Assembly: GCA_902776645.1 (NCBI GenBank)
Contig: CACYQT010000007.1
Span: 18,557 to 82,556 of the forward strand
DNA from: an uncultured bacterium
GTDB taxonomy: Bacteria > Verrucomicrobiota > Lentisphaeria > Oligosphaerales > Oligosphaeraceae
Length of the DNA stretch: 64,000 bases
Direction of reading: 5' to 3'
Positions 8,708-18,461 of this stretch are shown one piece after another (the first letter of the stretch is position 1; every line of letters begins with the position of its first letter). The notes beneath the pieces are model-generated. The model did no database searches and was not told the origin of the DNA. It worked only from the letters and a program-made list of their open reading frames with translations. Made by a program: the position numbers and the translations under genes.

Positions 8708-10405
8708 TCAGGCCTGTTTCTGGGCGGCCTTCGTCTCCTTCATCTTCTTGAAGGAAAGGAGCAGCAGGCCACAGGCCATGACGAGCAGGAAGGCGGCGAT
8801 AAGAACTAGCGACCAATTTTTGTTGATGTTCTGCATGATGAGAATGACCAACGCCCAACCGCTGATCAGAAGCATGAAGAACATGGGCAGAAGAGCAAAG
8901 AGAACGGGACGTTTCGTGCGCATGAGCCAAAGCGAAACCGCGAGAAGTGTAAGGGCGGCAAGTAGCTGATTACCAGCGCCGAAGATCGGCCAGATATGGT
9001 TGCCTTCGCCGGAGAGGACAAGCCATCCGCCGAGCAGGATGATGATCGTGGTGGAGGTCCAGCGGGAGGCGAAGAACTGGCGCGTGGGGCTCATGGCGGG
9101 CTGCGGCGCGTCGGCGTTGTCGGAAGATTCTTCGCTGCCCTTCGGGAGGACCATTTCCTGCCAGATGAAGCGGGCGAGGCGGGCGGCGGTGTCGAGTGAC
9201 GTCAGCATGAAGGCGGAGATGGAGAGGCTGACGAAGTTGAGGGCGGCGTCATAGGGAAGGCCGAGCTTCGTGGAGAACTGCGCGAGGCCTTTGGCGAAGG
9301 CGACCGCCGGCGGGATTTTGTTCGCGCCGCTGAGCATTTCCTTGAGCTGGTCGAGATTGAGATAGCAGACGCTGATGACGGTCATGGTCGCGAGAACGCC
9401 TTCGACGAGCATGCCACCGTAGCCGACGGGCAGGACGTGGCTTTCCTTCGCGATTTGCTTGGAGGAAGTTCCGGAAGCGACGATGGCATGGAAGCCGGAG
9501 CATGCGCCGCAGGCGATGGTCACGAACAGCAGCGGGAAGAGATTCGGCGAAATCTTGCCTTCGCAGGCGAACGCGGGCACGTTGAGCGTGGGATGGTAGA
9601 AGGCGATGCCGAGGAGCCCGAGCAGCATCATCACATAAAGCAGATAGGAGTTGAGATAGTCGCGCGGCTGGAGGAGCACCCAGACGGGCAGGATGGACGC
9701 GCAGAAGGCGTAGACGAGCAGCACGACGGCCCAGATGTTCGTGGCGGACGCCTTGCTGCAGCCGGCGATTTTCATGAGGTCGAACGGAATCACCGTGCCG
9801 AGCCAGACGCAGACGAAGAGCAACGGCACGAAGATGCAGGTGCCAACGGCCAGCGAAAGGATCTTCTTGTTCGTCAGGACGCCGAAAATAGGCGCGATGA
9901 GAATGAACAGGATGGAGGAGGTGGCGACGGCGGGCGTCGTCACGAAGGACGACGCGACCTGCGACGTGAAGACGGCCACGACGAGAATCAGCGTGGCGAC
10001 GCAGAAGAACAGGAAGATCTGGCGGCCGGCGTAGCCGAGCTCTTTTTCAATAATGTAAGCGATGGAACGGCCGTCGTTGCGGACGGAGAGGAACATGGCC
10101 GCGAAGTCGTGCATGGATCCGATGAAGATGCATCCGAGCACGATCCACATCATGGCGGGCCCCCAGCCGAGATAGGCGGCGAGCACGGGGCCGACGATCG
10201 GGCCGGCGCCCGCGATGGAGGCGAAATGGTGGCCGAACAGGACGCACAACGGCGTGGGAATGTAGTCGATGCCGTCTTTTTTCGTTTCAGAAGGACACGG
10301 ACGGGACGGATCGACTCCGAACGTCCGCTTCAGGAAAGCCCCGTAACCGAAATACGCGAGCAGAAACAAGACGATAACGCCTGACAACAACAGCATGCCG
10401 TTCAT
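8708..10405 (-). CDS. cstA: carbon starvation protein CstA family transporter
   Basis: A 565-residue polytopic inner-membrane protein of the CstA family, known members of which take up pyruvate or peptides. Diagnostic segments are YIPTPLCVLFGHHFASIAGA, GPIVGPVLAAYLGWGPAMMW and SMHDFAAMFLSVRNDGRSI, then GACSGFHAIVASGTSSKQ. It is shorter than E. coli CstA (about 700 residues), matching the short form common in anaerobes. The start is supported by AAAGGAG 7 bases upstream. It has its own terminator. The gap behind it, toward fkp, is filled with two heptamer arrays. Confidence 0.95.
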   Translation of the reverse strand: MNGMLLLSGVIVLFLLAYFGYGAFLKRTFGVDPSRPCPSETKKDGIDYIPTPLCVLFGHHFASIAGAGPIVGPVLAAYLGWGPAMMWIVLGCIFIGSMHDFAAMFLSVRNDGRSIAYIIEKELGYAGRQIFLFFCVATLILVVAVFTSQVASSFVTTPAVATSSILFILIAPIFGVLTNKKILSLAVGTCIFVPLLFVCVWLGTVIPFDLMKIAGCSKASATNIWAVVLLVYAFCASILPVWVLLQPRDYLNSYLLYVMMLLGLLGIAFYHPTLNVPAFACEGKISPNLFPLLFVTIACGACSGFHAIVASGTSSKQIAKESHVLPVGYGGMLVEGVLATMTVISVCYLNLDQLKEMLSGANKIPPAVAFAKGLAQFSTKLGLPYDAALNFVSLSISAFMLTSLDTAARLARFIWQEMVLPKGSEESSDNADAPQPAMSPTRQFFASRWTSTTIIILLGGWLVLSGEGNHIWPIFGAGNQLLAALTLLAVSLWLMRTKRPVLFALLPMFFMLLISGWALVILIMQNINKNWSLVLIAAFLLVMACGLLLLSFKKMKETKAAQKQA

Positions 10406-10418
10406 GGCAACTCCTTTC

Positions 10419-10488
10419 TTAATGATTAATGATTAATGCTTAATGCTGAATGCTTAATGGTTGATGATTCATGATTGATAGTTAGTGG
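10419..10488. repeat. heptamer array, ten units, TTAATGN
   Basis: Ten consecutive 7-bp units beginning at 10419, the first six close to TTAATG(A/C/G) and the last four increasingly diverged (TTGATGA, TTCATGA, TTGATAG, TTAGTGG). It lies just upstream of the cstA ribosome site. Confidence 0.85.
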
Positions 10489-10510
10489 TTGTTTTAATGT
10501 CGAGAACAAT

Positions 10511-10540
10511 TAGCACTAGCCACTAGCCACTAGCCACTAA
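10511..10540. repeat. heptamer array CCACTAG overlapping the fkp stop codon
   Basis: Four 7-bp units of (C)CACTAG. The final CTA, at 10537-10539, is read on the minus strand as the TAG stop codon of the fkp gene, so array and coding end physically overlap. A CCACTAA version ends the RsmB-like gene at 58020. Confidence 0.85.
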
Positions 10541-13539
10541 AAAACGAATTGACTGTCCCAGACATCGATGTCGAAGTCTTCGAAGACGGCCTTGAGCTTG
10601 TGGTGGACTTGGTCGCGTTTCACGCCTTTCTTGAGGATGACCTGCAGGAAGCCGCCGCCGCCTGCGCCGCAGATCATGCGGCCGTCGATGAACTCCTCGA
10701 TGGATGCGAAAATCTGGTCGATGAGCGTGTTCGTGCTGCCGGCGTCGACCTTCTGCGAGAGCTCCCAATGGTAGTTGAGCAGCTTGGCGAATTCGTCGAT
10801 GCGGCCGCGTTCGAGCTCGAAACGCATCAAGGCGGCGACGCGCTGGATTTCGTTGAGGGCGTGGAGGGAGTCGGGCTCGTTGCCGACGTATCGGCCGACG
10901 ACGTCCCGCAGCAGGTTTCTGGCGAGCCTCCGCTGCCCCGTGTAGATCAACGCAAAGCGTTCCTCCAGTTCTTCTTGCGTGGATTTCGGGAGGATGATAT
11001 GCTGGACATTGAGCTTCTGGTCGATGCCCGGCAGGGAGGTGATGTATTTGATGCCTTCCGTGACGCCGCCGACTTGGTCCTGCCAGCCGCCGCCCGTAGA
11101 CATGATTTGTTCCATGCAAAGCACATGCGAATAAAGATCGTCTTCCGAATAGGGGATGCCCATGAAATCGAAGACGGCTTTGACGCAGGCGGCGGAGAGG
11201 ATGGAGCTCGTGCCCAGGCCGCTGCCTTTCGGCACGCCTGTGACTTCCGAATGCATGACGAAGCCGCCGCCGAGGCGCTTCAGGATGGTTGGCAGGTCGC
11301 CGCCGCTCTTCGGGATGACACCGCAGGCGAGCAGGGCGGCTTTCTGGAGCGCGAACGGGTCGTAGGGGTCGCCCGTGAGCTGGAGCGGCGCGAGCGTGTC
11401 GAATTCGCCGTGGACGTCCATGTCGCGGCTGTCGAAGACGATTTTCATGTCGTCGATTCGTTCCAGCCGGACTTCGACGGGGCGCTGTCCGTTGAGGAGG
11501 ATGGCCGCGTTGAGGACGGTGCCGCCGTTTTCGTTGCAGTACGGCGGCGTGTCGCTCCAGCCGCCGCCCCAGTTGACGCGGAGCGGCAACTGGACGACGT
11601 GACGTTCTTTCGCGATACGGCAGGTCTCGTTGTATTTAAGGTTGTCTAACGTGCTGTGGAGGATGAACTTCTGGATGGTGCGGAAGCATTCCGCCGTCTG
11701 GCGGTCTCCCGCGACGCCGTCCAGCGCCATGCCGACGTAGTAGTGGAGGCGCATGGCGTCGCTGAAATCCGCCGCCTGGAGATGCTTTTCAAGCCATGTC
11801 GTCTGGATGGGCGTCAGGGCTGTCTCCTGGAGGAGGCCTTTGATTTCGCGGGCGGGGCGTTTGGCGCGGATGGCCTTCGCGATGCCGTCCATGCGGACAA
11901 GTTCGCTCATGCGCCGCGTCCAGTCGACGATGGCCTGCGGATCTGCGTCGTTGAAGCCTGAGCACAAGGACTTTCTGGAAGCTTTCCGCCATGCTTCCGC
12001 ATCGCCTGCGTCATGGGCCATCGCGTGAAGGTTGAGGGCGGCGGCGATGGCGTCCGGAATGGTGTCGCATTCCGGATAAAGTGCGGCGTTCCAGAGAGTT
12101 CTGGATTCGCCGTCACGCCAAAGCTCGCTGGCGGCGATGCGGTTTTGGGTCATGAATTCCTTCAGCGTCGTGCCGATGAATGTGCAATCGTCGTCCAATG
12201 CGCCTTTCGGATTGTCCTTTATGCCGAAAATGCGGGCGACGAAACGGCCGTTGCGCTGCTTCAGGCCGTGCAGGACGACATCGTCCGGTATCGTTTCGTC
12301 ATGGATGTCGATGAACGACAGCACGACGTTGTGCCCGATTTTCGCGTTATGATGGACGTAACTGACTTCCAGATAGCACTTTTCGCCGATTTCGGCCTTG
12401 TCCGAGAGGACGCTGCCATAGCCGGCGGTCCCGCCGGATATGGAGCTGGCGACCTGATGGCTCCAACCGAGGCCGCGGTAGTCGTCTATGCCTTTGCACA
12501 TCAGCCCGAGAATTTCGCGCGTCGTACCGAAATGGATGAATTTGGCGGGGGCCAGCTGGAGGAGCTTCATGCGATAGGGATGGAGGGCGGCCCAGACGGC
12601 TTCGCGGGCGACGGTCAGTTCATCGCAGAATTCGCCTTCAGGCGCCTCGCGCTGAAAGGCTTCCAGCGTTGAGTCGGTGGCCAGCGGATAGAGGAAGTCG
12701 CCGTAGAGGGAGAGGCGGACCTTGTCGTTGACGAACTGGTCGTATTTGGCGTCGTCCGGTTTGCCGTCCGTCGAGACGAGGCCGTAGAGCGACTGCAGCA
12801 TGGCGGATGAGAAGATGACGGCGCCCGTGTCGATATCGACGCAATTCCTTGAATTGACGGCACCAAGGGAGCGGAGCGTCTCTTCGCTCTGCTTGTGGAG
12901 GAAGCGCGCGACATGGCCGTCGTTGCCTTTCAGGAAGACGCCGTGGTTTTTGCCGGTGGTGACATCCTCCTTGAAGGAGATGGCGGCGGCGCCGTTGCCG
13001 GAGAAATCGATTTGCAGGGGGTTGAAGAGGAGAAGGACGTCTCCGGAGAGGAGGAGCATGCCTTCACGGATGCGGGAGGGCACGGATGACATGACGATCA
13101 TGAATTCGTCGAACAACGTGGAGCTTCTGCCGTTCGGAAGTTCGTGCGGGACAGGGGAGAAGAGCTTTCCAAGGGCGGAATACTGCGGGACCCGCTTGCT
13201 GTCGCCGCCGCTGTGGATGACCATGACGCGGAGATGCGAGAATTTGTCGCCGCCTGTCTGTTCGGCGAGATGGCGGATGGCGCCGAGCGTGGCGCCGCCG
13301 CTGCCGACGCGGACGCCGTCTTTGTCTGGAATGATGGCGAATTTCGTGCGGGACGGGAGGAAACCGGCGGCCTGCCGTTCGTCCAGCTGGGCCTGGAAGG
13401 CGGCGGCTTGTTGATCATTGGAGGCCGTCAGAATAATATAGTCCCAGCAGATGAAATTCGGATTGGAGAGCGACCGTTTGTAATCGTCCCAAGTATCCTT
13501 GTAAGACTGAGATAGGAAAAGCGAAATCAACGATTGCAT
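10537..13539 (-). CDS. fkp: bifunctional L-fucokinase / fucose-1-phosphate guanylyltransferase
   Basis: A 1000-residue fusion that converts free L-fucose to GDP-fucose by way of fucose-1-phosphate. The N-terminal pyrophosphorylase half has GVRVGSGGATLGAI and HSGGDSKRVPQYSALGKLF. A middle beta-helix-like segment (GYGSVLSDKAEIGEKCYLEV) follows. The C-terminal GHMP kinase half starts near residue 655 (LPLRVNWGGGWSDTPPY) and has PKGSGLGTSSILSAA. Length and order match Bacteroides Fkp. FucU lies 51 bp upstream in the same direction, making a fucose salvage pair. The start is supported by AGGGG. Confidence 0.95.
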   Translation of the reverse strand: MQSLISLFLSQSYKDTWDDYKRSLSNPNFICWDYIILTASNDQQAAAFQAQLDERQAAGFLPSRTKFAIIPDKDGVRVGSGGATLGAIRHLAEQTGGDKFSHLRVMVIHSGGDSKRVPQYSALGKLFSPVPHELPNGRSSTLFDEFMIVMSSVPSRIREGMLLLSGDVLLLFNPLQIDFSGNGAAAISFKEDVTTGKNHGVFLKGNDGHVARFLHKQSEETLRSLGAVNSRNCVDIDTGAVIFSSAMLQSLYGLVSTDGKPDDAKYDQFVNDKVRLSLYGDFLYPLATDSTLEAFQREAPEGEFCDELTVAREAVWAALHPYRMKLLQLAPAKFIHFGTTREILGLMCKGIDDYRGLGWSHQVASSISGGTAGYGSVLSDKAEIGEKCYLEVSYVHHNAKIGHNVVLSFIDIHDETIPDDVVLHGLKQRNGRFVARIFGIKDNPKGALDDDCTFIGTTLKEFMTQNRIAASELWRDGESRTLWNAALYPECDTIPDAIAAALNLHAMAHDAGDAEAWRKASRKSLCSGFNDADPQAIVDWTRRMSELVRMDGIAKAIRAKRPAREIKGLLQETALTPIQTTWLEKHLQAADFSDAMRLHYYVGMALDGVAGDRQTAECFRTIQKFILHSTLDNLKYNETCRIAKERHVVQLPLRVNWGGGWSDTPPYCNENGGTVLNAAILLNGQRPVEVRLERIDDMKIVFDSRDMDVHGEFDTLAPLQLTGDPYDPFALQKAALLACGVIPKSGGDLPTILKRLGGGFVMHSEVTGVPKGSGLGTSSILSAACVKAVFDFMGIPYSEDDLYSHVLCMEQIMSTGGGWQDQVGGVTEGIKYITSLPGIDQKLNVQHIILPKSTQEELEERFALIYTGQRRLARNLLRDVVGRYVGNEPDSLHALNEIQRVAALMRFELERGRIDEFAKLLNYHWELSQKVDAGSTNTLIDQIFASIEEFIDGRMICGAGGGGFLQVILKKGVKRDQVHHKLKAVFEDFDIDVWDSQFVF

Positions 13540-13550
13540 AATTTTTCCCC

Positions 13551-13580
13551 TCTAGCATTCTAGAATACTAGAATACTAGT
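13551..13580. repeat. CTAG array, exact 8-bp period
   Basis: CTAG occurs at 13552, 13560, 13568 and 13576. The array fills most of the gap between fucU and fkp and ends at the ribosome-binding site of fkp. Confidence 0.8.
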
Positions 13581-13590
13581 AATGAAAAGG

Positions 13591-14031
13591 TTAGAGCACG
13601 CATCCTTTGACGAGGAGAAGATTCCCGTATTGGCGTTCTTCGCCGCTTTGGATGACGACGAAGGCCTTTTTGGCGCGTTCGTAGAATTCGAAGCGTTCGA
13701 TTTCGCCAAGCGTGAGGCCGGGATATTTCGGGCGGAGGATACCTTCGAAATCTGCCCAGCTTTCAGGACGTTTCATGCCCTTCGCGGCGTCTCCGGGCGT
13801 CAGCTGCATGACGGCGGCCGGATGCTCCGTGTAGGCGATGTCCAGCGGGAAAAGATCGACGATGGCCTTGAGAATCGCGCTGACATCGACGCCCGGGCAG
13901 CGGATAAGTCGTTGCGCCACCGTGTCTCCAGGGAAGTTGGCGTCTGAAATGATGAGGACGTCTCCATGGCCCATGTCGCAGAGGGCCTTGAGCATGTCGC
14001 CGGTCAGAATCTTGCTGATGTTGTTAAGCAT
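13591..14031 (-). CDS. fucU: RbsD/FucU family sugar mutarotase, probable L-fucose mutarotase
   Basis: A 146-residue protein of the RbsD/FucU fold: LKALCDMGHGDVLIISDANFP near the start carries the conserved His and Asp, and YGNLLLVKGCVL is the typical C-terminus with the conserved Tyr-Gly-Asn. It should interconvert sugar anomers; fucose is favoured over ribose because fkp follows directly. The two genes are codirectional with a CTAG array between them. The start has a modest AGGTG site. Confidence 0.9.
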   Translation of the reverse strand: MLNNISKILTGDMLKALCDMGHGDVLIISDANFPGDTVAQRLIRCPGVDVSAILKAIVDLFPLDIAYTEHPAAVMQLTPGDAAKGMKRPESWADFEGILRPKYPGLTLGEIERFEFYERAKKAFVVIQSGEERQYGNLLLVKGCVL

Positions 14032-14341
14032 GGCGCACCTATGAATTGTTTAAAAACCGCCTTAATATCCTTTTATATTAAAATACTGCCTTTTTCAAGC
14101 GTTGCATCTTTTTTAGGAAGATTCTTTTGTTTTTTGGCCATCGTCCATTCTTTTTTTCTTTCAGGACTGGAAAAAACATATAGGCCATCTATCTTACTTC
14201 TAATTTGGATGAATGTTTTTTATTGAACTTGCCGCAAGGCAATCATTTGAAAAAGCACATCCATGTAAAAAATCGACCGATCGGCCGTCTCCGTCCCGTC
14301 GGAGAGCCGTAGCCCGCATTTTCATCCATATTCCACCGACC
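14032..14341. other. divergent intergenic region between fucU and the TPR gene
   Basis: About 310 bases, AT-rich on the fucU side. It must hold promoters for both directions. I could not place a confident -35/-10 pair and saw no structured RNA. Confidence 0.4.
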
Positions 14342-17300
14342 ATGACCCATATGAAAAACTGGACATGCCTTTTCTTCTGCCTGGCCGTGACCATGCTTGC
14401 CGCGGCCGAGCTTCCATACGATCTGGAACTGGACGTCGAATTCATCCAGAAGCTCGGCGAATTGGAGCTTAACGACTACGCGGATTTGCAGCTCAAGCAG
14501 ATGGCCGCTTCCTATCCGAAACAGCAGGAGCTCATCGGTCTCGAGCGTGCGCGTTTCTTCTACGCCACGGGCAACAGCAAGCAGGCGGACGCGGCCGTCG
14601 CCGCCATCCGCAAAGACTCGCCCTTCTATCCGCAGGCCTTGATCCTCAAAGGGCAGGTCCATGCCGCGAGACGCCGTTTCAATGACGCGGAAAAGACGTT
14701 CCAGGAATATTTTGCGATGATTCCGACGGCCCCGAAGAGACGGGCGGACCGGGAGGATTTCAAACGCGCCATCCGCATCTTCAACCGTGTTCTCACCGAA
14801 CTGGGAAAAGGAAAGGAGGCCGCCGCCATTTTGGACAAGCTTCCGAAGGAGAGTTCGGCGGACGGCGAGCATACGGCGGAACGGCAGGTCGCATACCTTA
14901 AATTACAAGCTCTCATCGACATCCAGGAGGCCAATCTCAAGGAGAAGAAGCCTGTGGATGTGGCGGTTCTCAAGTCCTGCATTGCGCAGCTGAAGCCCTT
15001 GCAGTTCGGACGTGACGGCGTCTCCGCGTCCGCTTCGCTTCAGACGGCCCGTATTTACAATATCATCGGTTTCAATGAATTGAATACGGCCAAGCCGGAA
15101 GCCAAAGGCGGCATCAAGACGTTTTTGGAGGCCATCCGCACGATCAAAATGGTCGATCCGTTTTTGGAGGAGATGGAAAAGGCCCGCGGCAAGGAGTCGT
15201 CGCTCATGCCGGAAGCCATGTATCAGAAGGGCCTCGCCATCCGCGGCAACGCGGAGGTCATGCATTTCGCCAAGAAGGACGATCTGGCGGCCAAGCAGCT
15301 GAAAGGCGCGGCGACGTATTTCGAAACGCTTGTCGCGACGTATCCGGATTCCGCCAGGCAGTCGGACGCTCTCGTGGAGCATCAGGCCTGCGCCGCCCTG
15401 TCGGACAAATACCAGCTGGGCGTCAAAATCACGCTTTCCAGTTCGGGCGACGGCAGCGCGGAGATCGACGCCAAGCTTGAACAGGCCAAGAGCCTCTTCG
15501 CCGCGAAGAAATATGCGGAAGCCACGCCGATTTATTTGGAGGCGTTGCGGATCGGCCGCCGTTCGCGCAAGCTGCCCACGCTGGCCGTCCGTCTGTTGAT
15601 CTGCCTTGGCCAGCTGGACCGCGTCGCGGAAGGCGACGCGATTCTCTCCTATCTTGTCGAGGCGTTTCCGGAGCAGAAGGACACGGCGGACGCCGCGTTC
15701 CGTTTCGGCGGACTGCTCTATGAACGTGCCAAAAAGGAGAAGAATCCGGAAACCAAAGCGCTGCTGGAGGAATCCTATCTCCGTGCATGGGATCAATTTG
15801 TGTCCATCGCGCCCACGCATCCGAAGGCGCCGGAAGTCGCCTACGCCGTTGCGCAGCGGACGTTCAACATCGCGGCGGATCTGGCCCGCAAGGCCAACGC
15901 CGAGAAGAACGCCGCGAAAAAGGATGAATTGAAGGCGCAGGCCGCGGAGGCCTACCGCGCAGCAATCCCGCCGTTCCAACGGCTCGCCAACGATTTCTCC
16001 GCCTTCGACAAAGGCGTTCTCGCGTGGTACAAGCTCGGCTGGATCTACTACTTCCTGGAAGACAGGCCGCAGGCCGCGGAGGCTTTCCTCCAGTATGTTG
16101 AAAAGGAAAGTTCGAACGAGCCCGACCAGCTCGCCAACAAGCTGGAGGCCAAATTCCGCGCGGCCGAACAGCTCCTCTTCGGCGAAACGCCAGAAGACGC
16201 CTTGCAGCTGTTGAAGGACATCGACACGGACACGGCGGAAGGCGGTTCGCTTGACCTCCGCAACGACAAGTCGGCTACCATCCGCGAACAGGCAGCCGCC
16301 TTCCTGCCCATGACGTTTGATTTCTCCGCGGAAAAGCTCCGTCCGCAGCTGGACGAAGCCGCCGCCGAACGCCGGAAAATACAGGGCAGGGCGAAGACGT
16401 TCACCGAGCAGGCCGCCGCTTGCGACGCGCAGGACGGCGCGCTTTCCACGGAGCTGGAGGAGCTCCAGCGGATCGCCGCCGAAACAAAAGAGGCCGTCGA
16501 CCGGCTGGATCTCGATTTCGACAAACGGGCGGACGCGCAGGCCAAACAGCAGGCCAAAGGCGGCAAGACAGACTATGCGGACGCCTATGCGAAACTCCGC
16601 CCGGCCATCGAAAACGCCGCGAACGAAGAGACTTCCGGCATGATTCAGGATACGCAGGACGCCATCGCCCAGAATCAAGGCGCTTTGGAGGCGTTGAAAG
16701 CCCAGCTGGCCGGAATGGACGAGGAGACCGCCCGCCAGAAAAACGACATCGCCACCGCCCAGACGGAGAACGATGCCTTGAAGAAGCGCATCATGGACCG
16801 CATGGACGCTTTCCAGAAGATCGACAAGACGATTGTGGACGCGGAAGCGGAAAAGGAACGCCTCGAAATGGCCGCCTCCGACGCGCAGACCGCTCTCGAC
16901 AACGCCGCCAATGACGAACGGGCAAACGCTCTCGAAAAACTCAAGAAGGCCCAGAAGGCCATGGGCGATTCCACGGAGAAACTGACGAGCCTCTACAATG
17001 AGAAGGCGAAAACCGTCACGCAGGAGGCCCAGAAGGAGCTGGATTCATGGAAAAAGCTTTATGACGAACAAGTTGCGGAATTGGAAGACGCCCGTCGGGC
17101 GGCGGCCCGCCAGTTGGACGACCGCGCCGTCGCCGAGGCTCGCGTGAAATCGGCGGAAGCCGTCGCGAAGGCGTTGTCATCGCGGGCGGCGTTTGCGCAG
17201 GAAGTTCGGAAAGCGCTCCAACTTCCTGCCAAAGAACGGCTTGCGGCCAACGAGGCCTTGCGCAAGCGCGCGGCCTCGTTGCTGAAGCTGGAGGACAAGG

Positions 17301-18397
17301 CGTCCGCCTTGCAGTCGGAACGCATCTCCTTGCAGAAAAAGCACTTGGCGGCGTATCGGGAGGAAGGGGCCAAGGCATTGGCGGCCATCAAAAAGCAGGA
17401 GGACGCGTTGAATGAACGGATCAAGCCCGTGCAGGAAGATTTCAATGTGAGAAAGCAGAACGCTGTCGATGCGTATGTCGCGTATTTGAAACGTTATCCG
17501 AAGAGCAAGAACGCGCCCGTCAGCATGGCGCGCATGGCGGGCGCGCTATTGGAAATGGAAAAGCCCGCCGAAGCCGTCGCGGTGTTGACCAAACTCATGG
17601 AGACGTTCCCCGAATACGACGACCGGCAGGCGGAATGCAATCCCGCGAAAGCCTGCCAGACGTTGTACAGCCTGGCCCGCGCCCAGGCGGAGGCGGGCCA
17701 GGCGGCGGAGTCCGCGGCCTCCTACAAACGGCTGCTGGAAAGCGCGAAGCTCAAGGCTGAAGTCGAGGCGTTCCCGCTTCCGAAATTGCGTTATCTGGCG
17801 GAGAAGGGGCTCGAAATCGACGCCCCGAACATCACCTATTTTGCAGGACGTCAGATACTTGCGCAAGTAGCGGCCGGCAAGCCGGCCGCCGCCGCCCTCT
17901 CAAAAGCCGCCATTGAGAACACCGCCGTCGTCACGGCGGAAGCCGCCGTCAAGACGAAAAAGCCAAAGATCGCCATTGACATCTTGAACAAACTGCTGGC
18001 GGACAATCCGAAGACGGCGCGTTTCTTCGACGCGAAGTTCCTTCTGGCGGACGCCATGATGGCCTTGAATCCGCCAGACGCAGACGGCGCGGAACAGGCC
18101 CTCAACGAAATCGGAAACTTCACGAAGAAACCGTCCGTCGCCAACCAGGCCCTCTGCAAGGCGGCGCGGATTCTCGCAGGATCGGATCAGGAAGACAAAC
18201 GGCGGCAAGCACTTAGCCGCTTCCATATGGTGCTCGATTTCGCGGATCAGACCGATCCGGAAAACCTCCCGTGGATCGAACAGTCCATCGCGGGCGCCGT
18301 CAAGCTCCACAAGTCGCTCGACATCGACACGGATCTGATCCCCAAGCTCACCGCCACTTACAAGAAGCTCTTCCCGAAAGGCGAACTGCTTAAATGA
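14342..18397 (+). CDS. large secreted TPR / coiled-coil protein of the ExbBD cluster
   Basis: A protein of about 1351 residues from the start chosen at 14342 (or 14351), which places a signal peptide MKNWTCLFFCLAVTMLAAAE at the N-terminus; the longer in-frame extension upstream looks non-coding. Residues 30-650 are degenerate TPR units rich in Ala, Lys and Glu; roughly 680-1080 are a long coiled coil with Ala/Glu/Lys/Gln heptads; TPR-like units return to the end. It probably acts as a periplasmic scaffold. It heads a codirectional set with another TPR protein, ExbB and two ExbD proteins. No enzyme motif was seen. Confidence 0.8.
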   Translation: MTHMKNWTCLFFCLAVTMLAAAELPYDLELDVEFIQKLGELELNDYADLQLKQMAASYPKQQELIGLERARFFYATGNSKQADAAVAAIRKDSPFYPQALILKGQVHAARRRFNDAEKTFQEYFAMIPTAPKRRADREDFKRAIRIFNRVLTELGKGKEAAAILDKLPKESSADGEHTAERQVAYLKLQALIDIQEANLKEKKPVDVAVLKSCIAQLKPLQFGRDGVSASASLQTARIYNIIGFNELNTAKPEAKGGIKTFLEAIRTIKMVDPFLEEMEKARGKESSLMPEAMYQKGLAIRGNAEVMHFAKKDDLAAKQLKGAATYFETLVATYPDSARQSDALVEHQACAALSDKYQLGVKITLSSSGDGSAEIDAKLEQAKSLFAAKKYAEATPIYLEALRIGRRSRKLPTLAVRLLICLGQLDRVAEGDAILSYLVEAFPEQKDTADAAFRFGGLLYERAKKEKNPETKALLEESYLRAWDQFVSIAPTHPKAPEVAYAVAQRTFNIAADLARKANAEKNAAKKDELKAQAAEAYRAAIPPFQRLANDFSAFDKGVLAWYKLGWIYYFLEDRPQAAEAFLQYVEKESSNEPDQLANKLEAKFRAAEQLLFGETPEDALQLLKDIDTDTAEGGSLDLRNDKSATIREQAAAFLPMTFDFSAEKLRPQLDEAAAERRKIQGRAKTFTEQAAACDAQDGALSTELEELQRIAAETKEAVDRLDLDFDKRADAQAKQQAKGGKTDYADAYAKLRPAIENAANEETSGMIQDTQDAIAQNQGALEALKAQLAGMDEETARQKNDIATAQTENDALKKRIMDRMDAFQKIDKTIVDAEAEKERLEMAASDAQTALDNAANDERANALEKLKKAQKAMGDSTEKLTSLYNEKAKTVTQEAQKELDSWKKLYDEQVAELEDARRAAARQLDDRAVAEARVKSAEAVAKALSSRAAFAQEVRKALQLPAKERLAANEALRKRAASLLKLEDKASALQSERISLQKKHLAAYREEGAKALAAIKKQEDALNERIKPVQEDFNVRKQNAVDAYVAYLKRYPKSKNAPVSMARMAGALLEMEKPAEAVAVLTKLMETFPEYDDRQAECNPAKACQTLYSLARAQAEAGQAAESAASYKRLLESAKLKAEVEAFPLPKLRYLAEKGLEIDAPNITYFAGRQILAQVAAGKPAAAALSKAAIENTAVVTAEAAVKTKKPKIAIDILNKLLADNPKTARFFDAKFLLADAMMALNPPDADGAEQALNEIGNFTKKPSVANQALCKAARILAGSDQEDKRRQALSRFHMVLDFADQTDPENLPWIEQSIAGAVKLHKSLDIDTDLIPKLTATYKKLFPKGELLK

Positions 18398-18400
18398 CTT

Positions 18401-18442
18401 CATTAAGCATTAAACATTAAGCATTAAGCATTAAGCATAACA
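18401..18442. repeat. heptamer array CATTAAG
   Basis: Six 7-bp units (CATTAAG, CATTAAA, then three CATTAAG and CATAACA) beginning 3 bases after the TGA stop of the large TPR gene and ending before the ribosome site of the next gene. Confidence 0.85.
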
Positions 18443-18461
18443 TACAACCCCTGAAGCCAAC

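Noticed and set aside
14903..16678. Long minus-strand open frame opposite the large TPR gene
   Set aside because: Shadow frame created by Ala/Lys/Glu-rich codons; no start signal and no domain.
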